Source: Sphingomonas populi (GTDB lineage: Bacteria; Pseudomonadota; Alphaproteobacteria; Sphingomonadales; Sphingomonadaceae). From it: DNA of 64,000 bases. A model generated the notes under the pieces. The model was given only the letters and a program-made list of their open reading frames with translations. It was not told the origin of the DNA and searched no databases. The stretch spans positions 124,001 through 188,000 of the forward strand of contig NZ_SGIS01000001.1 of the NCBI RefSeq assembly GCF_004208535.1, read 5' to 3'. The stretch's first letter is position 1. The number at the start of each line of letters is the position of its first letter. The position numbers were made by a program, and so were the translations under genes. This document shows, one piece after another, positions 19,141-29,058 of the stretch.

Positions 19141-20451
19141 TTACGCTGCGACCGGCGGTGAAGCGAGCCAGGTCACCCACAATTTGGCGATCTCGGCGTT
19201 GGGCGAGGTCGTCACCTTGGCGAGCGTGGCGCGCGCGCCGTCCTTGTCGCCACCGAGCGCCTGCGCGATGCCGAGGTGGAGGTTAAGCCGGTCGTTGTCG
19301 GCCACGCCCTTGGTGGCGGCCAGCTTATACAGCTCGGCGGCCTTGGCGTAGTTCCGCTCGCCGAGATAGGCGTCACCCGCCTGTGAGGCGAGATCGCCCT
19401 TCGGCGCTGCGGCGGCCGCCTTTTCCTGCGCGGCGAGCGGCTTGTCCGACGCGATCGATTCATTGGCCTGCTTGGCCATGTCGTTTGCGGTGGCGTTGCC
19501 GGCCGGGATCACCTTCGAATCGAAGCCTTCCTTGATGACCGTCTTGGCTTCGGTCGGCAGGCCGGTCTTGTTCGCGGCGTCGGCGTAATCGATATATTCC
19601 TTCGCGCCGGCGAGCGAGTTGGTGACACGCATCAGACGATACAGATCGATCCGGTTACGATCGGTCAGCTTCGCCGCACCGGGGCCAGAAAAACCGAAGG
19701 TGTAGATCGCGGTGCGCCAATTCTCCTTGGTGCCGTAATTGGCCAGCCACGCCTGGGTCCAGGTGTTGGTCTGCTCGGGGAGATTGGCCTTGATCGCGTG
19801 CGACACGGCATATTTGTACCACGCTTCGGGTGCCTTGCGGCCGGCGGCCTGCTCGGCCTTGATTGCAGTGTCGAGCTCGGCCACGCCGCCGGCCACGTCA
19901 CCCGCCTCGACCTTCGCGCGGGCGAGGTTGAGCGGAAGATCGGCATTCTGGTAGCCAAGGTCGCGCGCGCTCGCCATCAACTGCGCCGCTTTGGCATAGT
20001 CCTTCTGGTTGTAGGCGAGATTGCCGCGGATATACGTGAACTGTGCCTTTTCGGCCTTCGGCGTGATCGGATTGGCGATCAGCGTCTCGAGCGGCTGGGC
20101 CAGCACGACATCGTTGCGCTGCGCCTCGGGCAGAGCGTTCATCTCGCCGCTTGCCACCTGAAGGCGGAACTTGGCGATGATGTAGCTGTCGGTCGCGTTC
20201 TTCGCGAGGCCATCGGCCTCGGTCAGCTTGGCCTTCGCCGTCGCGTAGTCGGGCGGGGTCGCGGCGAGCGCGGTCTGGATCGCGCTGAGCGCCGGACGCG
20301 CCTCGTTCGACAGGTTCTTGGGGTTGAAGCCGTCGGCAGGCGCCGCTTCGGCCGGCTTTTCCTTCTTCGCATTCGCCGGCAGCGCGATCACGGTGCCACC
20401 CAGGCCGAGCATCAGCGCCCCGGCAATCGCAATCCTCGAAACACCCTGCAT
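19141..20451 (-). CDS. exported tetratricopeptide-like repeat protein
   Basis: The 436-residue product has a Sec signal peptide (cleavage probably after ANA, residue 28). The body is helical and Ala-rich with repeated TPR-like units (YIRGNLAYNQKDYAKAAQLM, AGDAYLGERNYAKAAELYKL), so it probably acts in periplasmic protein-protein interaction. I cannot assign a partner. The function is unknown. It is a monocistronic leftward gene, convergent with rnd and divergent from yaaA. Confidence 0.82.
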   Translation of the reverse strand: MQGVSRIAIAGALMLGLGGTVIALPANAKKEKPAEAAPADGFNPKNLSNEARPALSAIQTALAATPPDYATAKAKLTEADGLAKNATDSYIIAKFRLQVASGEMNALPEAQRNDVVLAQPLETLIANPITPKAEKAQFTYIRGNLAYNQKDYAKAAQLMASARDLGYQNADLPLNLARAKVEAGDVAGGVAELDTAIKAEQAAGRKAPEAWYKYAVSHAIKANLPEQTNTWTQAWLANYGTKENWRTAIYTFGFSGPGAAKLTDRNRIDLYRLMRVTNSLAGAKEYIDYADAANKTGLPTEAKTVIKEGFDSKVIPAGNATANDMAKQANESIASDKPLAAQEKAAAAAPKGDLASQAGDAYLGERNYAKAAELYKLAATKGVADNDRLNLHLGIAQALGGDKDGARATLAKVTTSPNAEIAKLWVTWLASPPVAA

Positions 20452-20626
20452 CTTGAAAGTCTCCTAACGTCGGCGCTGGCCGATCACCGCGCCGCTCTAC
20501 CGATCCGTTTCGCCGCGTTCAAGCGACGCGGCGTGCGCCGGCTTCTGGCCGGCGTGGACTGAACAACGGTTGAACCCGGATGCGGCTCCCTTTGACGCTT
20601 TGCCACGCGACCGCTACCCGCGCGGC

Positions 20627-21379
20627 ATGATCGCTTTGCTCTCGCCCGCCAAGACGCTCGATTACGAGCGGCCGATTCCCGCCATCACGCCGACCACGCC
20701 GCGCTTCGCCGAAGAGGCCGATACGCTCGCCGCCGCTGCGGCACGGCTCAGCCAGAAGAAGCTGGCCGAACTGATGCACATCTCGCCCAAGCTCGCCAAG
20801 CTCAACGCCGACCGCTTCGCCGGCTTCGCCGACGGCCCCGAACGTCCGGCGCTGTTCGCGTTCGCGGGCGACGTCTACACCGGCTTCGAGGCGGCAACGC
20901 TCGACGAACCGGCGATCACATTCGCGCAGGACCATGTCCGCATGCTGTCGGGCCTGTACGGGCTGCTCCGCCCGCTCGACGCGATGCGCCCCTATCGGCT
21001 CGAAATGGGCACGCGCTGGGCGCCGCGCCGCAAGAGCCTGACCGATTGGTGGGGCGACCGCATCGCCGCCGCCGTGCGAGACGATGTCGCGGCGGAGGGA
21101 TCGGGCGTCGTCCTCAACCTCGCCAGCCAGGAATATTTCGCCGCCGTCGCCGGGCGACTGGCGGGTCTGCGGGTGATCGACGTTGATTTCCGCGAACCCG
21201 GCCCGGACGGTCCGCGCTTCGTCAGCTTCAATGCCAAGCGCGCGCGCGGGATGATGGCGCGGTGGCTGTGCGAACATCGCATCACCGACATCGCTGAGAT
21301 GCAGGGCTTCGACAGCGACGGCTACCGCTTCGATCCAGACGAGAGCGAAGCCGACCGCTGGCGGTTCACCCGCGCATGA
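20627..21379 (+). CDS. yaaA: peroxide stress protein YaaA
   Basis: The 250-residue YaaA/DUF328 protein starts MIALLSPAKTLDYERP and contains YTGFEA and LSGLYGLLRPLDAMRPYRLEMG, family hallmarks. E. coli YaaA lowers intracellular iron during peroxide stress and binds DNA. The ATG at 20627 was chosen because it begins the conserved strand. The stop overlaps the next gene's ATG (ATGA). Confidence 0.94.
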   Translation: MIALLSPAKTLDYERPIPAITPTTPRFAEEADTLAAAAARLSQKKLAELMHISPKLAKLNADRFAGFADGPERPALFAFAGDVYTGFEAATLDEPAITFAQDHVRMLSGLYGLLRPLDAMRPYRLEMGTRWAPRRKSLTDWWGDRIAAAVRDDVAAEGSGVVLNLASQEYFAAVAGRLAGLRVIDVDFREPGPDGPRFVSFNAKRARGMMARWLCEHRITDIAEMQGFDSDGYRFDPDESEADRWRFTRA

Positions 21380-22071
21380 GCAGCGCGGTCGTCATCGGTG
21401 CATCGGGCGGGATCGGCGCGGCGTTCGTCCGCGCGCTGGAGGACGAAGGCACGTTCGGCACGGTCCACGCCTTCGCGCGCAGCTTCGCCGGTGCCGGCCA
21501 TCTCGATCTGGAAGACGAGGCGAGCATCGCCGCCGCCGCCGCGATCGTCGCCAAAGGCCAAGCACCGACGCTGATCCTCGTCGCGACCGGCCTGCTTCAC
21601 GCCGGCGATCACGGCCCCGAAAAGGCGATCGGCGACCTCGATCCGGCATGGCTCGCGCGCACGTTCGCGGTCAACGCGGTCGGCCCGGCGATCGTCGCCA
21701 AGCACTTCCTGCCGTTGATGCCGCGCGATGGCCGCTGCGTGTTCGGCGTTCTGTCGGCGCGGGTCGGCAGCATCGCCGACAACCGCCTTGGCGGTTGGTA
21801 CGGCTATCGCGCCTCGAAGGCGGCGCTCAACATGCTGGTGCGAACACTCGCGATCGAGGAGAAACGCCGCAACGGTCGGTCGATCGTGGTGGCGCTGCAT
21901 CCCGGCACCGTCGATACCGCGCTGTCGCGCCCGTTCCAGGGCAATGTCGCACCGGGACAGTTGTTCGACGCAGATCGTGCCGCCTTACAACTCCTCGACG
22001 TGATCGACGGGCTCAAGGCACCCGATTCGGGCAAGCTGTTCGCGTGGGACGGTGCCGAAGTCACTCCATGA
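21376..22071 (+). CDS. SDR-family oxidoreductase (C-factor-like)
   Basis: The 231-residue short-chain dehydrogenase has the nucleotide-binding GASGGIGAAF (8-17) and the catalytic YxxxK as Y144/K148 (YRASKAAL). The central and C-terminal parts (SARVGSIADNRLGGWYGYRA, LHPGTVDTALSRPFQ) resemble the CsgA/C-factor subgroup. The substrate is unknown. It is translationally coupled to yaaA by a four-base overlap, which hints at a stress role, but that is inference. Confidence 0.9.
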   Translation: MSSAVVIGASGGIGAAFVRALEDEGTFGTVHAFARSFAGAGHLDLEDEASIAAAAAIVAKGQAPTLILVATGLLHAGDHGPEKAIGDLDPAWLARTFAVNAVGPAIVAKHFLPLMPRDGRCVFGVLSARVGSIADNRLGGWYGYRASKAALNMLVRTLAIEEKRRNGRSIVVALHPGTVDTALSRPFQGNVAPGQLFDADRAALQLLDVIDGLKAPDSGKLFAWDGAEVTP

Positions 22072-22166
22072 CGGAGATGTCATGTATGCTTCATGATGGC
22101 TTGCAGGCAATGGGTCCAGACCGGCCCGAGACGCGCACCGCGTCCCCCGCCCCGAGGAGAGCCATC

Positions 22167-22400
22167 ATGAAGACCCTGACGCCGCTGTTCGCTATTGCCG
22201 CGCTGGTCGGCGCGCAGGCCGCCGTTGCTGCCCCCGCCGCCAAGCCGACTCCCGCCGCAGCAAAGCCAGCGCCCGCAGCCAAGGTGAAGACCGTCAAGGC
22301 GACTACCGGCCGGATGGTCACCACCAAGACCTCGACCGGCAAGACCATCACCTACGATTGTTCGAAGGCCGGCAACGCCAGTAAGAAAGCCTGCAAGTAA
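22167..22400 (+). CDS. small exported Ala/Pro/Lys-rich protein
   Basis: The 77-residue product has a signal peptide (MKTLTPLFAIAALVGAQAAV, cleavage after AAVAA or APA). A low-complexity Ala/Pro/Lys segment follows, then a short basic tail containing TTKTSTGKTITYDCSKAG. A GAGGAGAG ribosome site lies just upstream of the ATG. The C-terminal block with two cysteines is the only ordered-looking part. I recognise no family. Confidence 0.7.
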   Translation: MKTLTPLFAIAALVGAQAAVAAPAAKPTPAAAKPAPAAKVKTVKATTGRMVTTKTSTGKTITYDCSKAGNASKKACK

Positions 22401-22422
22401 GGCTGTCTGCCCACGGCCTTAC

Positions 22423-22448
22423 CGTTCTCCCGCGAAAGCGGGAGAACG
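22423..22448. terminator. perfect 11-bp hairpin between small ORF and gyrA
   Basis: CGTTCTCCCGC (22423-22433) and GCGGGAGAACG (22438-22448) pair perfectly around a GAAA tetraloop, 22 bases after the stop of the small exported protein. There is no strong T tract. The CCCGCGAAAGCGGG core matches repeat family D at 59044. Confidence 0.6.
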
Positions 22449-22590
22449 TTCGTGTCGTTTGGCCGCGCGGCTTCGACGTCGTCCAGCGATCGGATTTCCC
22501 CCGCGCGGGCGTGCGTGCGCGTGACATGGGTGGCGCGCTCGGCTAGGGTGACCGTCACCCAAACGAAACAAACCCGAAAGATTTGACGCT

Positions 22591-25347
22591 TTGACCGACG
22601 AGACGATGCTCGCCGACCCTTCGGATATTTCCCCGATCTCGATCGTCGAGGAAATGAAGACCTCGTACCTCGATTACGCGATGAGCGTGATCGTGTCGCG
22701 CGCGCTGCCCGACGTGCGCGACGGCCTGAAGCCTGTTCACCGCCGCATCCTCTATTCGGCGCAGGAAAGCGGCTTCCACCACAACCGCCCCTATCGCAAA
22801 TCGGCGCGCATCGTCGGTGACGTGATCGGTAAATACCATCCGCACGGCGACAGCTCGATCTACGAAGCCTTGGCGCGCATGACCCAGGACTGGGCGATGC
22901 GGCTGCCGCTGATCGACGGCCAGGGCAATTTCGGCTCGATGGACCCAGATCCGCCCGCCGCGATGCGCTACACCGAAGCGCGCCTCGCCAAATCGGCGAG
23001 CTTCCTCATGCAGGATCTCGACAAGGATACGGTCGATTTCGTGCCGAACTACGACGGCTCGGAAAGCGAACCGTCGGTGCTTCCCGCGCGTTTCCCCAAT
23101 CTGCTCGTCAACGGCGCCGGCGGCATCGCGGTCGGCATGGCGACCAATATCCCGCCGCACAATCTCGGCGAAGTCATCACCGCCTGCCTCGCCTATATGG
23201 ACGACGGCGCGATCACGACCGAGCAGTTGATGGAAATCGTGCCGGGGCCGGACTTCCCGACCGGCGCGATCATCCTCGGCCGCGCTGGCTGTCGCTCGGC
23301 CTATGAAGGCGGCCGCGGCTCGATCATCGTGCGCTCGCGCTACATCGTCGAGGAAGGTCGCGGCGACAAGCGCTCGATCGTGCTGACCGAAATCCCGTTC
23401 CAACAGGGCAAGAACGCCCTTGTCGAGAAGATCGCCGAAGCCGCCAAGGACAAGCGGATCGAAGGCGTGAGCGACATTCGCGACGAATCGAACCGCCACG
23501 GCGTCCGTATCGTCATCGAACTCAAGCGCGACGCGACTGCCGATGTCGTGCTCAACCAACTCTGGCGGCACACGCCCGCGCAAGGCTCGTTCCCGGCCAA
23601 CATGCTCGCGATACGCGGCGGCCGCCCCGAACTGCTCAACCTGCGCGACTTCATCCAGGCGTTCATCCAGTTCCGTGAGCAGGTCATCACCCGCCGCTCG
23701 AAGTTCGAACTGGCCAAGGCACGCGACCGCGCCCACATCTTGCTCGGCCTCGTCATCGCCGTCACCAACCTCGACGAGGTCGTGAAGATCATCCGCGGTT
23801 CGGCCTCGCCCGCCGAGGCACGCGCCAAGTTGCTCGCGCGCGAATGGCCGATCGCCGAGATCGCGCCCTATCTTAAACTGGTCGAGGCGTTCGACGTCGC
23901 GGCGACCGGCGACAGCTACCGCCTGTCCGAAATCCAGGTCCGCGCGATCCTCGATCTGCGCCTGCACCGCCTCACCGCGCTTGGCCGTGACGAGATCGGC
24001 GACGAGCTCAAGGGCCTTGCCGACTCGATCGCCGAACTGCTCGAAATCCTCGGCAACCGCGCGCGCCTGTACGAGGTGATGCGCGAGGAGCTGGTCGCGG
24101 TGCGCGACGAGTTCGCGACGCCGCGCCGCACTGAGATCGCCGCCGCCGCCGACGGGATCGACGACGAAGACCTCATCGAGCGCGAGGACATGGTCGTCAC
24201 GGTGACGATGCAGGGCTATATCAAGCGCACCACGCTCGACACGTTCCGCGCGCAGGCACGCGGCGGCAAGGGCCGCGCCGGCATGGCGACCAAGGACGAG
24301 GATGTCGTCACCAACCTGTTCGTCACCTCGACGCACACGCCGGTGCTGTTCTTCTCGACTGCGGGCAAGGTCTATCGCCTCAAGGTGTGGAAGCTGCCCG
24401 AGGGCGGCGCGGCCACGCGCGGTCGCCCGATGATAAACCTGCTGCCGCTCGCCGAAGGCGAGACGATCTCGACCGTGCTGCCGCTTCCCGAGGATGAGGA
24501 CGAGTGGGGCAAGCTCCACGTCATGTTCGCGACCGCGCGCGGCACCGTGCGGCGCAACTCGATGGACGCGTTCACCAACGTGCCGACCGCCGGCAAGATC
24601 GCGATGCGGTTCGAGGACGAATCGAACGATCGTCTGATCGGCGTCGCGTTGCTGAGCGAGGAAGACGACGTGCTGCTGGCCACCCGCCAGGGCAAGGCGA
24701 TCCGCTTCGCCGGTGATGACGTGCGCGAATTCCAGAGCCGCACCTCGACCGGCGTGCGCGGCATGACGCTGAAGGGCGACGACGAGGTGATCTCGCTGTC
24801 GATCCTCCATCGCGTCGGAGCGACCCCAGACGAGCGCGAGACCTACCTCCGCTTCGCCCCGTGGAAGGGCGAAAAGGACGGCGAGCCGGACATGGAACAG
24901 GCGCGGTATGAGGAACTGGTCGCGCGCGAGCAGTTCATCCTCACCGTCTGCGCCAACGGTTACGGCAAATTGTCGAGCGCCTATGACTATCGCCGCACCG
25001 GACGCGGCGGTCAGGGCATCACCAACATCGACAATATCGGCCGCAACGGGCCGGTCGTGGCGAGCTTCCCGGCCTCGAAGGGGCATCAGTTGATGCTCGT
25101 TACCGATCAGGCCAAGCTGATCCGCATGTCGCTCGGTTCGCTGCGCGTGATCGGGCGTGGTTCGGCCGGCGTGAAGCTGTTCGATGTGGCGAACAACGAA
25201 CATGTCGTCTCAGCAGCGCGGGTCGAGGAAACCGAAGGCGAGGCCGAGGCCGACGTGCGCGATCCGCTCGCCCCGCTCGAAGTCGCGCCGGACGACGGCG
25301 CCAACACCGCCGACGATTCGGCCGCCGGCCCGGAAAACGGCGAATGA
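22591..25347 (+). CDS. gyrA: DNA gyrase subunit A
   Basis: The 918-residue type IIA topoisomerase subunit breaks and rejoins DNA with GyrB to add negative supercoils. The catalytic tyrosine is Y127 ([10 protein letters not shown]). The GyrA box QARGGKGR, at residue 555, separates it from ParC. The C-terminal beta-pinwheel ends in an acidic tail (DDGANTADD). The quinolone-determining region reads [10 protein letters not shown], with S88 and E92 at the E. coli S83/D87 positions. The start is TTG at 22591, giving a typical N-terminus; an ATG five codons later is possible. Confidence 0.95.
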   Translation: MTDETMLADPSDISPISIVEEMKTSYLDYAMSVIVSRALPDVRDGLKPVHRRILYSAQESGFHHNRPYRKSARIVGDVIGKYHPHGDSSIYEALARMTQDWAMRLPLIDGQGNFGSMDPDPPAAMRYTEARLAKSASFLMQDLDKDTVDFVPNYDGSESEPSVLPARFPNLLVNGAGGIAVGMATNIPPHNLGEVITACLAYMDDGAITTEQLMEIVPGPDFPTGAIILGRAGCRSAYEGGRGSIIVRSRYIVEEGRGDKRSIVLTEIPFQQGKNALVEKIAEAAKDKRIEGVSDIRDESNRHGVRIVIELKRDATADVVLNQLWRHTPAQGSFPANMLAIRGGRPELLNLRDFIQAFIQFREQVITRRSKFELAKARDRAHILLGLVIAVTNLDEVVKIIRGSASPAEARAKLLAREWPIAEIAPYLKLVEAFDVAATGDSYRLSEIQVRAILDLRLHRLTALGRDEIGDELKGLADSIAELLEILGNRARLYEVMREELVAVRDEFATPRRTEIAAAADGIDDEDLIEREDMVVTVTMQGYIKRTTLDTFRAQARGGKGRAGMATKDEDVVTNLFVTSTHTPVLFFSTAGKVYRLKVWKLPEGGAATRGRPMINLLPLAEGETISTVLPLPEDEDEWGKLHVMFATARGTVRRNSMDAFTNVPTAGKIAMRFEDESNDRLIGVALLSEEDDVLLATRQGKAIRFAGDDVREFQSRTSTGVRGMTLKGDDEVISLSILHRVGATPDERETYLRFAPWKGEKDGEPDMEQARYEELVAREQFILTVCANGYGKLSSAYDYRRTGRGGQGITNIDNIGRNGPVVASFPASKGHQLMLVTDQAKLIRMSLGSLRVIGRGSAGVKLFDVANNEHVVSAARVEETEGEAEADVRDPLAPLEVAPDDGANTADDSAAGPENGE

Positions 25348-25697
25348 GCGACCGGCCGACCACTGCGTATAAGGTGCTGACCGCCGGACAGATGGCAACG
25401 CTGGAGACGGGTGCGTTCGACGGCGCGCCGATCGACCTGGCGGACGGCTACATCCACCTCTCCACCGCCGCGCAGCTTACCGAGACCGTCGACAAGCATT
25501 TCGCCGGGCAGAGTGATCTGCACGTCGCCGCAGTCGATCTCGGTGCGCTGGGCGATGCGGTGACATGGGAGGAGTCGCGCGGCGGCCAGCTCTTCCCGCA
25601 CCTCTACGGCGGCCCTCTGCTGCTGGAGACGGTGGTCGCCTACGGACCGCTGACGCGCGCCGACGACGGCAGCGTCGCCTTGCCGGTCGCAGGCTGA
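25344..25697 (+). CDS. DUF952 family protein
   Basis: The 117-residue protein contains YKVLTAGQMATLETGAFDGA, DGYIHLSTAAQLTETVDKHF and GGQLFPHLYGGPLLLETVVA, the signature of DUF952. Relatives structurally resemble ADP-ribosyl-transferase-like folds, and no activity is established. The ATG overlaps the gyrA stop (ATGA), so it is co-translated with gyrase A. Confidence 0.9.
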   Translation: MSDRPTTAYKVLTAGQMATLETGAFDGAPIDLADGYIHLSTAAQLTETVDKHFAGQSDLHVAAVDLGALGDAVTWEESRGGQLFPHLYGGPLLLETVVAYGPLTRADDGSVALPVAG

Positions 25698-25750
25698 CAG
25701 GTCACCATAACCGTCACCCAGCGCACGCTCGGGTTTCTCTTCCGCCCTAT

Positions 25751-25837
25751 CGTCACTCCAGCGCAAGCTGGAGTCTCTCGCCTCCGGGCACCCGCAGCGA
25801 GCCTCGCAGAGAGATGCCAGCTTCCGCTGGCATGACG
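25751..25837. repeat. palindromic repeat, family A
   Basis: Arms 25751-25779 and 25808-25837 pair (CGTCACTCCAGCGCAAGCTG versus its imperfect complement). A decayed partial copy begins near 25711. The unit is close to the one at 12218 and separates the DUF952 gene from the GbsR-like operon. Confidence 0.75.
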
Positions 25838-25865
25838 AGATTCGTCTTGATTGCGCCAGTGTATC

Positions 25866-25893
25866 TGTTATTTCTGAATTTACAGAAATAACA
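25866..25893. promoter_or_regulatory. perfect 28-base palindromic operator
   Basis: TGTTATTTCTG and CAGAAATAACA flank AATTTA as a perfect inverted repeat, ending nine bases before the ATG of the GbsR-like gene. It is strikingly AT-rich for this genome. A second copy of the core lies before the next gene at 26479, so autoregulation by the encoded regulator is likely. Confidence 0.75.
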
Positions 25894-25901
25894 GGCGCGC
25901 C

Positions 25902-26444
25902 ATGATCACCGACCACCCCGAAGCCAAAGCGTTCATCCTCCACTGGGGCGAGATGGGCACGCAATGGGGCGTGAGCCGCTCGGTCGCGCAGGTGCATGCG
26001 CTGCTCTACCTCTCCGACCGCCCGATCGACGCCGAGGCGATCGTCGAGTCGCTCGGCCTCGCCCGCTCGAACGTCTCGACCGCGCTCAAGGAGTTGCAGG
26101 GCTACGGCATCGTCCGCCGTGTCCATGTCGAGGGCGACCGGCGCGACCATTTCGTCGCCGAGACCGACCTGTGGGAGATGCTGATGCGGATCGTCCAGGA
26201 GCGCAAGAAGCGCGAGATCGACCCCACGATCGCGCTGCTCGGCGAACTCGCCGAACGGCTCAAGGGCGATACGACCGCCCCCGCCCAAGTCCGCGAGCGC
26301 GTCGTGCGGATGCACGAGTTCATCGGCACGCTCGGCACCTGGTACGAACAGGTGCGCGTGCTGCCCAAGCCGACGCTCGTCACGCTGATGAAGCTCGGCA
26401 GCAAGGTCGCGCGCTTCATTCCCGGTGGCAAAGCCAAGGACTGA
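25902..26444 (+). CDS. GbsR/MarR-family transcriptional regulator
   Basis: The 180-residue regulator has a winged helix at about 25-95 (WGVSRSVAQVHALLYLSDRP, ESLGLARSNVSTALKELQGY, RRVHVEGDRRDHF) and a helical dimerisation tail. This is the GbsR branch of MarR-like proteins, which in Bacillus represses choline/glycine betaine genes. The ligand here is unknown. A palindrome lies at its start and another before the next gene, 614 bases away, so it probably controls both. Codon use is like its neighbours. Confidence 0.88.
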   Translation: MITDHPEAKAFILHWGEMGTQWGVSRSVAQVHALLYLSDRPIDAEAIVESLGLARSNVSTALKELQGYGIVRRVHVEGDRRDHFVAETDLWEMLMRIVQERKKREIDPTIALLGELAERLKGDTTAPAQVRERVVRMHEFIGTLGTWYEQVRVLPKPTLVTLMKLGSKVARFIPGGKAKD

Positions 26445-26478
26445 AGCCGGCGACGACATGTACACTCGCATCTCGCAG

Positions 26479-26499
26479 TTTCTGAATTTACAGATATTA
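26479..26499. promoter_or_regulatory. second copy of the GbsR-linked operator
   Basis: TTTCTGAATTTACAGATATT repeats the core of the 25866 palindrome (TTTCTGAATTTACAGA identical, 16 bases) and lies 24 bases before the start of the membrane-SRPBCC gene. The right arm has one or two changes. Confidence 0.65.
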
Positions 26500-26522
26500 C
26501 GGATATTTCGAAAGGAATGGTG

Positions 26523-27542
26523 ATGGAGTCCAAAGACGATGTCCCACGCGCTGTCCGCCCAGCCGTCGTGCGAATTCTCGCGGCGCTCGGCTTCGCGCTC
26601 GCCTTCTGCCTCGGCGCCTATCTCCTCATCGGCGCGACACAGCCGAAATCCGGGCTGGTCAGTTTCTCCTTCCTCCTGATCCTGCCCGCCGCGATTTCCG
26701 CCTTCATCGCCTACGTCGCCGATCCGTGGGGTGAGCGGTCGCGGCGCTTCTACCTGTTGATGCCGGTGTGGCTGCTGCTCGTGATCATCGTCGCGTCGCT
26801 TGTCATCCTGCGCGAAGGCGTGATCTGCGTGCTGCTGCTGTCACCGTTATGGCTCGCCAGCGGCTTGATCGGCACCTGGATAACCTATGCCTCGCGGCAT
26901 CGCCGGCGGAAGCGTGCCGACGGCACGACCTATTGCTCGGCACTGCTGCTTGCACCGTTGCTGGCGATGCAGGTCGAGCCTTATGTGCCGCTGCCCACCG
27001 ATACCGCGCGCGTAACGCGCAGCGTCGTCATCCACGCCACCCCCGAGCACCTCTGGCCATTGCTGCGCGGTATCTCCGACGTGCGTCCCGGTGAAGGCGC
27101 GTGGAATATCTCCCAAGACGTGATCGGCATCCCCCGCCCGCTCGGCGCCCGGCTCATCGGGGGCGGCATCGGCGCAGATCGCTATGCCGATTGGGGCCGC
27201 CACATCCGCTTCCGCGAACGGATCACCGAATGGGATATGCACAAACGGATCGGCTGGCGCTTCATCTTCGACGATATCGCCGGCTGGGGCTTCACCGACC
27301 GCCACCTGATGCCTGACAGCCCCTATTTCCGCATAACCACCGGCGGCTACACGCTCGATCCGATCGCGCCGGGGCTGACGCGCGTAACGATCGACACCGA
27401 ATATCGCATCACCACGCCGGTCAACGGCTATTCAAAGCTGTGGGGTGAACTCTTCCTCGGCGATCTGGAAAACAACCTGCTCGCGCTGATCCAGGGCCGC
27501 GCCGAGCGGAGGCACCCTGCGTTACGAGCCGAACCGCTTTAG
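26523..27542 (+). CDS. membrane protein with C-terminal SRPBCC-like domain
   Basis: From the ATG at 26523, six bases after GGA, the product is 339 residues; an ATG at 26517 is too close to the ribosome site. About four to five hydrophobic segments occupy residues 15-150 ([51 protein letters not shown]). The rest (about 165-330) looks like an SRPBCC/polyketide-cyclase-like ligand-binding domain ([19 protein letters not shown]). The substrate is unknown. It is controlled, by inference, by the GbsR-like gene just upstream. Confidence 0.75.
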   Translation: MESKDDVPRAVRPAVVRILAALGFALAFCLGAYLLIGATQPKSGLVSFSFLLILPAAISAFIAYVADPWGERSRRFYLLMPVWLLLVIIVASLVILREGVICVLLLSPLWLASGLIGTWITYASRHRRRKRADGTTYCSALLLAPLLAMQVEPYVPLPTDTARVTRSVVIHATPEHLWPLLRGISDVRPGEGAWNISQDVIGIPRPLGARLIGGGIGADRYADWGRHIRFRERITEWDMHKRIGWRFIFDDIAGWGFTDRHLMPDSPYFRITTGGYTLDPIAPGLTRVTIDTEYRITTPVNGYSKLWGELFLGDLENNLLALIQGRAERRHPALRAEPL

Positions 27543-27736
27543 ACCTGACGCGGCTGTCCTACACGGCGGTGAATGTGCAAGCTCCCGCAATGGCAATTCC
27601 ATCATCCTCGCCTCGGCCCAGCGTCACTGCTTTTCAGCTTATCGACCAAACACAACGCTTCATCGCGCACAAACCCTATAAGTGCGCAATCTTAGCCACC
27701 TTTGCCCTCGCGCGTTCCAGCCGCTATCAGCCCGGG

Positions 27737-29056
27737 ATGACTCATGACATTCACATCATCGGCGGCGGACTCGCCGGGTCCGAAGCCGCGTGGCAACTCG
27801 CCGAAGCCGGTTTCCGCGTGAAGCTCTCCGAGATGCGCGGTTCGGGCGAAGCCACCCCAGCGCATCATACCGATGGCCTCGCCGAACTGGTCTGCTCGAA
27901 CAGCTTCCGCTCGGACGATGCCGAGAGCAATGCGGTCGGGCTGCTCCACGCCGAGATGCGCGGCCTCGGCTCGCTGATCCTGCGCGAAGCCGATATCCAC
28001 AAGGTTCCTGCCGGTTCGGCGCTGGCCGTCGACCGCGACGGCTTCTCGGCTGGCGTCACCGCAGCGCTGGAAGCCCATCCCAACATCACGATCGTGCGCG
28101 AGCGGATCGATACGCTGCCGTCGGACGGCCCGGCGATCATCGCCACCGGCCCACTCACCGCGTCGGGCCTCGCCGCCAGCATCGCCGGAGCGACCGGCGC
28201 CGATGCGCTCGCCTTTTTCGATGCGATCGCGCCGATCGTCCATTTCGACAGCATCGACATGGAGACCGCCTGGTTCCAGTCGCGCTGGAACAAGGGCGAC
28301 GGCAAGGATTACATCAACTGCGCGATGAACCGTGAGCAGTATGAGGCTTTCCACGCCGGGCTGATCGCGGGCGAGAAGACCGATTTCAAGGAATGGGAGC
28401 GCGACACCCCCTATTTTGAGGGCTGCATGCCGATCGAGGTGATGGCCGAGCGCGGTCTCGACACGCTCCGCTTCGGGCCGATGAAGCCGGTCGGGCTCGA
28501 CGATCCTCGCACCGGGCGCTGGCCGCATGCCGTCGTCCAGTTGCGGCAGGACAATGCGCAAGGCACGCTCTGGAACATCGTCGGCTTCCAGACCAAGCTC
28601 AAGCACGCCGAGCAAGTGCGGCTGTTCCGTTCGATCCCCGGACTTGAGAAGGCCGAGTTCGCGCGGCTGGGCGGGCTGCACCGCAACACCTTCATCCGCT
28701 CGCCCGAACTGCTCGATTCTACGCTGCGGCTCAGGAACCGCCCCAACATCCGCTTCGCCGGGCAGATCACCGGCTGCGAAGGCTATGTCGAGAGCGCCTC
28801 GGTCGGGCTGATGGCAGGCCGATTCGCGATCGCCGAACTGCGCGGAGAGACGCTCGCGCCGCCCCCGGTCGAGACGGCGCTGGGCGCCTTGCTCCACCAC
28901 ATCACCGGCGCGGCGGTGGCGGAGACGTATCAGCCGATGAACGTCAATTTCGGGCTGATGCCGCCGATCCCCGGCCGCACCAAGAAGGCCGACCGCAAGA
29001 AGATGTATACCGACCGCGCGCGGACTGCGATGCAGGCGTGGTTGGCGCCTGCATAA
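27737..29056 (+). CDS. trmFO: methylenetetrahydrofolate-tRNA-(uracil-5-)-methyltransferase TrmFO
   Basis: The 439-residue flavoenzyme makes ribothymidine-54 in tRNA using methylene-THF. The FAD-binding [19 protein letters not shown] lies at 7-25, followed by the family block [19 protein letters not shown]. The catalytic cysteine is probably in [12 protein letters not shown]. The C-terminus has [17 protein letters not shown]. The ATG at 27737 begins the Rossmann strand; the longer open frame from 27569 has no family similarity in its extra 56 codons. Confidence 0.96.
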   Translation: MTHDIHIIGGGLAGSEAAWQLAEAGFRVKLSEMRGSGEATPAHHTDGLAELVCSNSFRSDDAESNAVGLLHAEMRGLGSLILREADIHKVPAGSALAVDRDGFSAGVTAALEAHPNITIVRERIDTLPSDGPAIIATGPLTASGLAASIAGATGADALAFFDAIAPIVHFDSIDMETAWFQSRWNKGDGKDYINCAMNREQYEAFHAGLIAGEKTDFKEWERDTPYFEGCMPIEVMAERGLDTLRFGPMKPVGLDDPRTGRWPHAVVQLRQDNAQGTLWNIVGFQTKLKHAEQVRLFRSIPGLEKAEFARLGGLHRNTFIRSPELLDSTLRLRNRPNIRFAGQITGCEGYVESASVGLMAGRFAIAELRGETLAPPPVETALGALLHHITGAAVAETYQPMNVNFGLMPPIPGRTKKADRKKMYTDRARTAMQAWLAPA

Positions 29057-29058
29057 CC

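Noticed and set aside
22555..25203. An 882-codon open frame on the minus strand across gyrA
   Set aside because: It is an antisense shadow caused by high GC; the opposite strand has an unmistakable GyrA with all catalytic motifs.
27569..27736. N-terminal extension of trmFO
   Set aside because: The extra 56 residues do not resemble the family; TrmFO begins directly with its FAD-binding strand at 27737.
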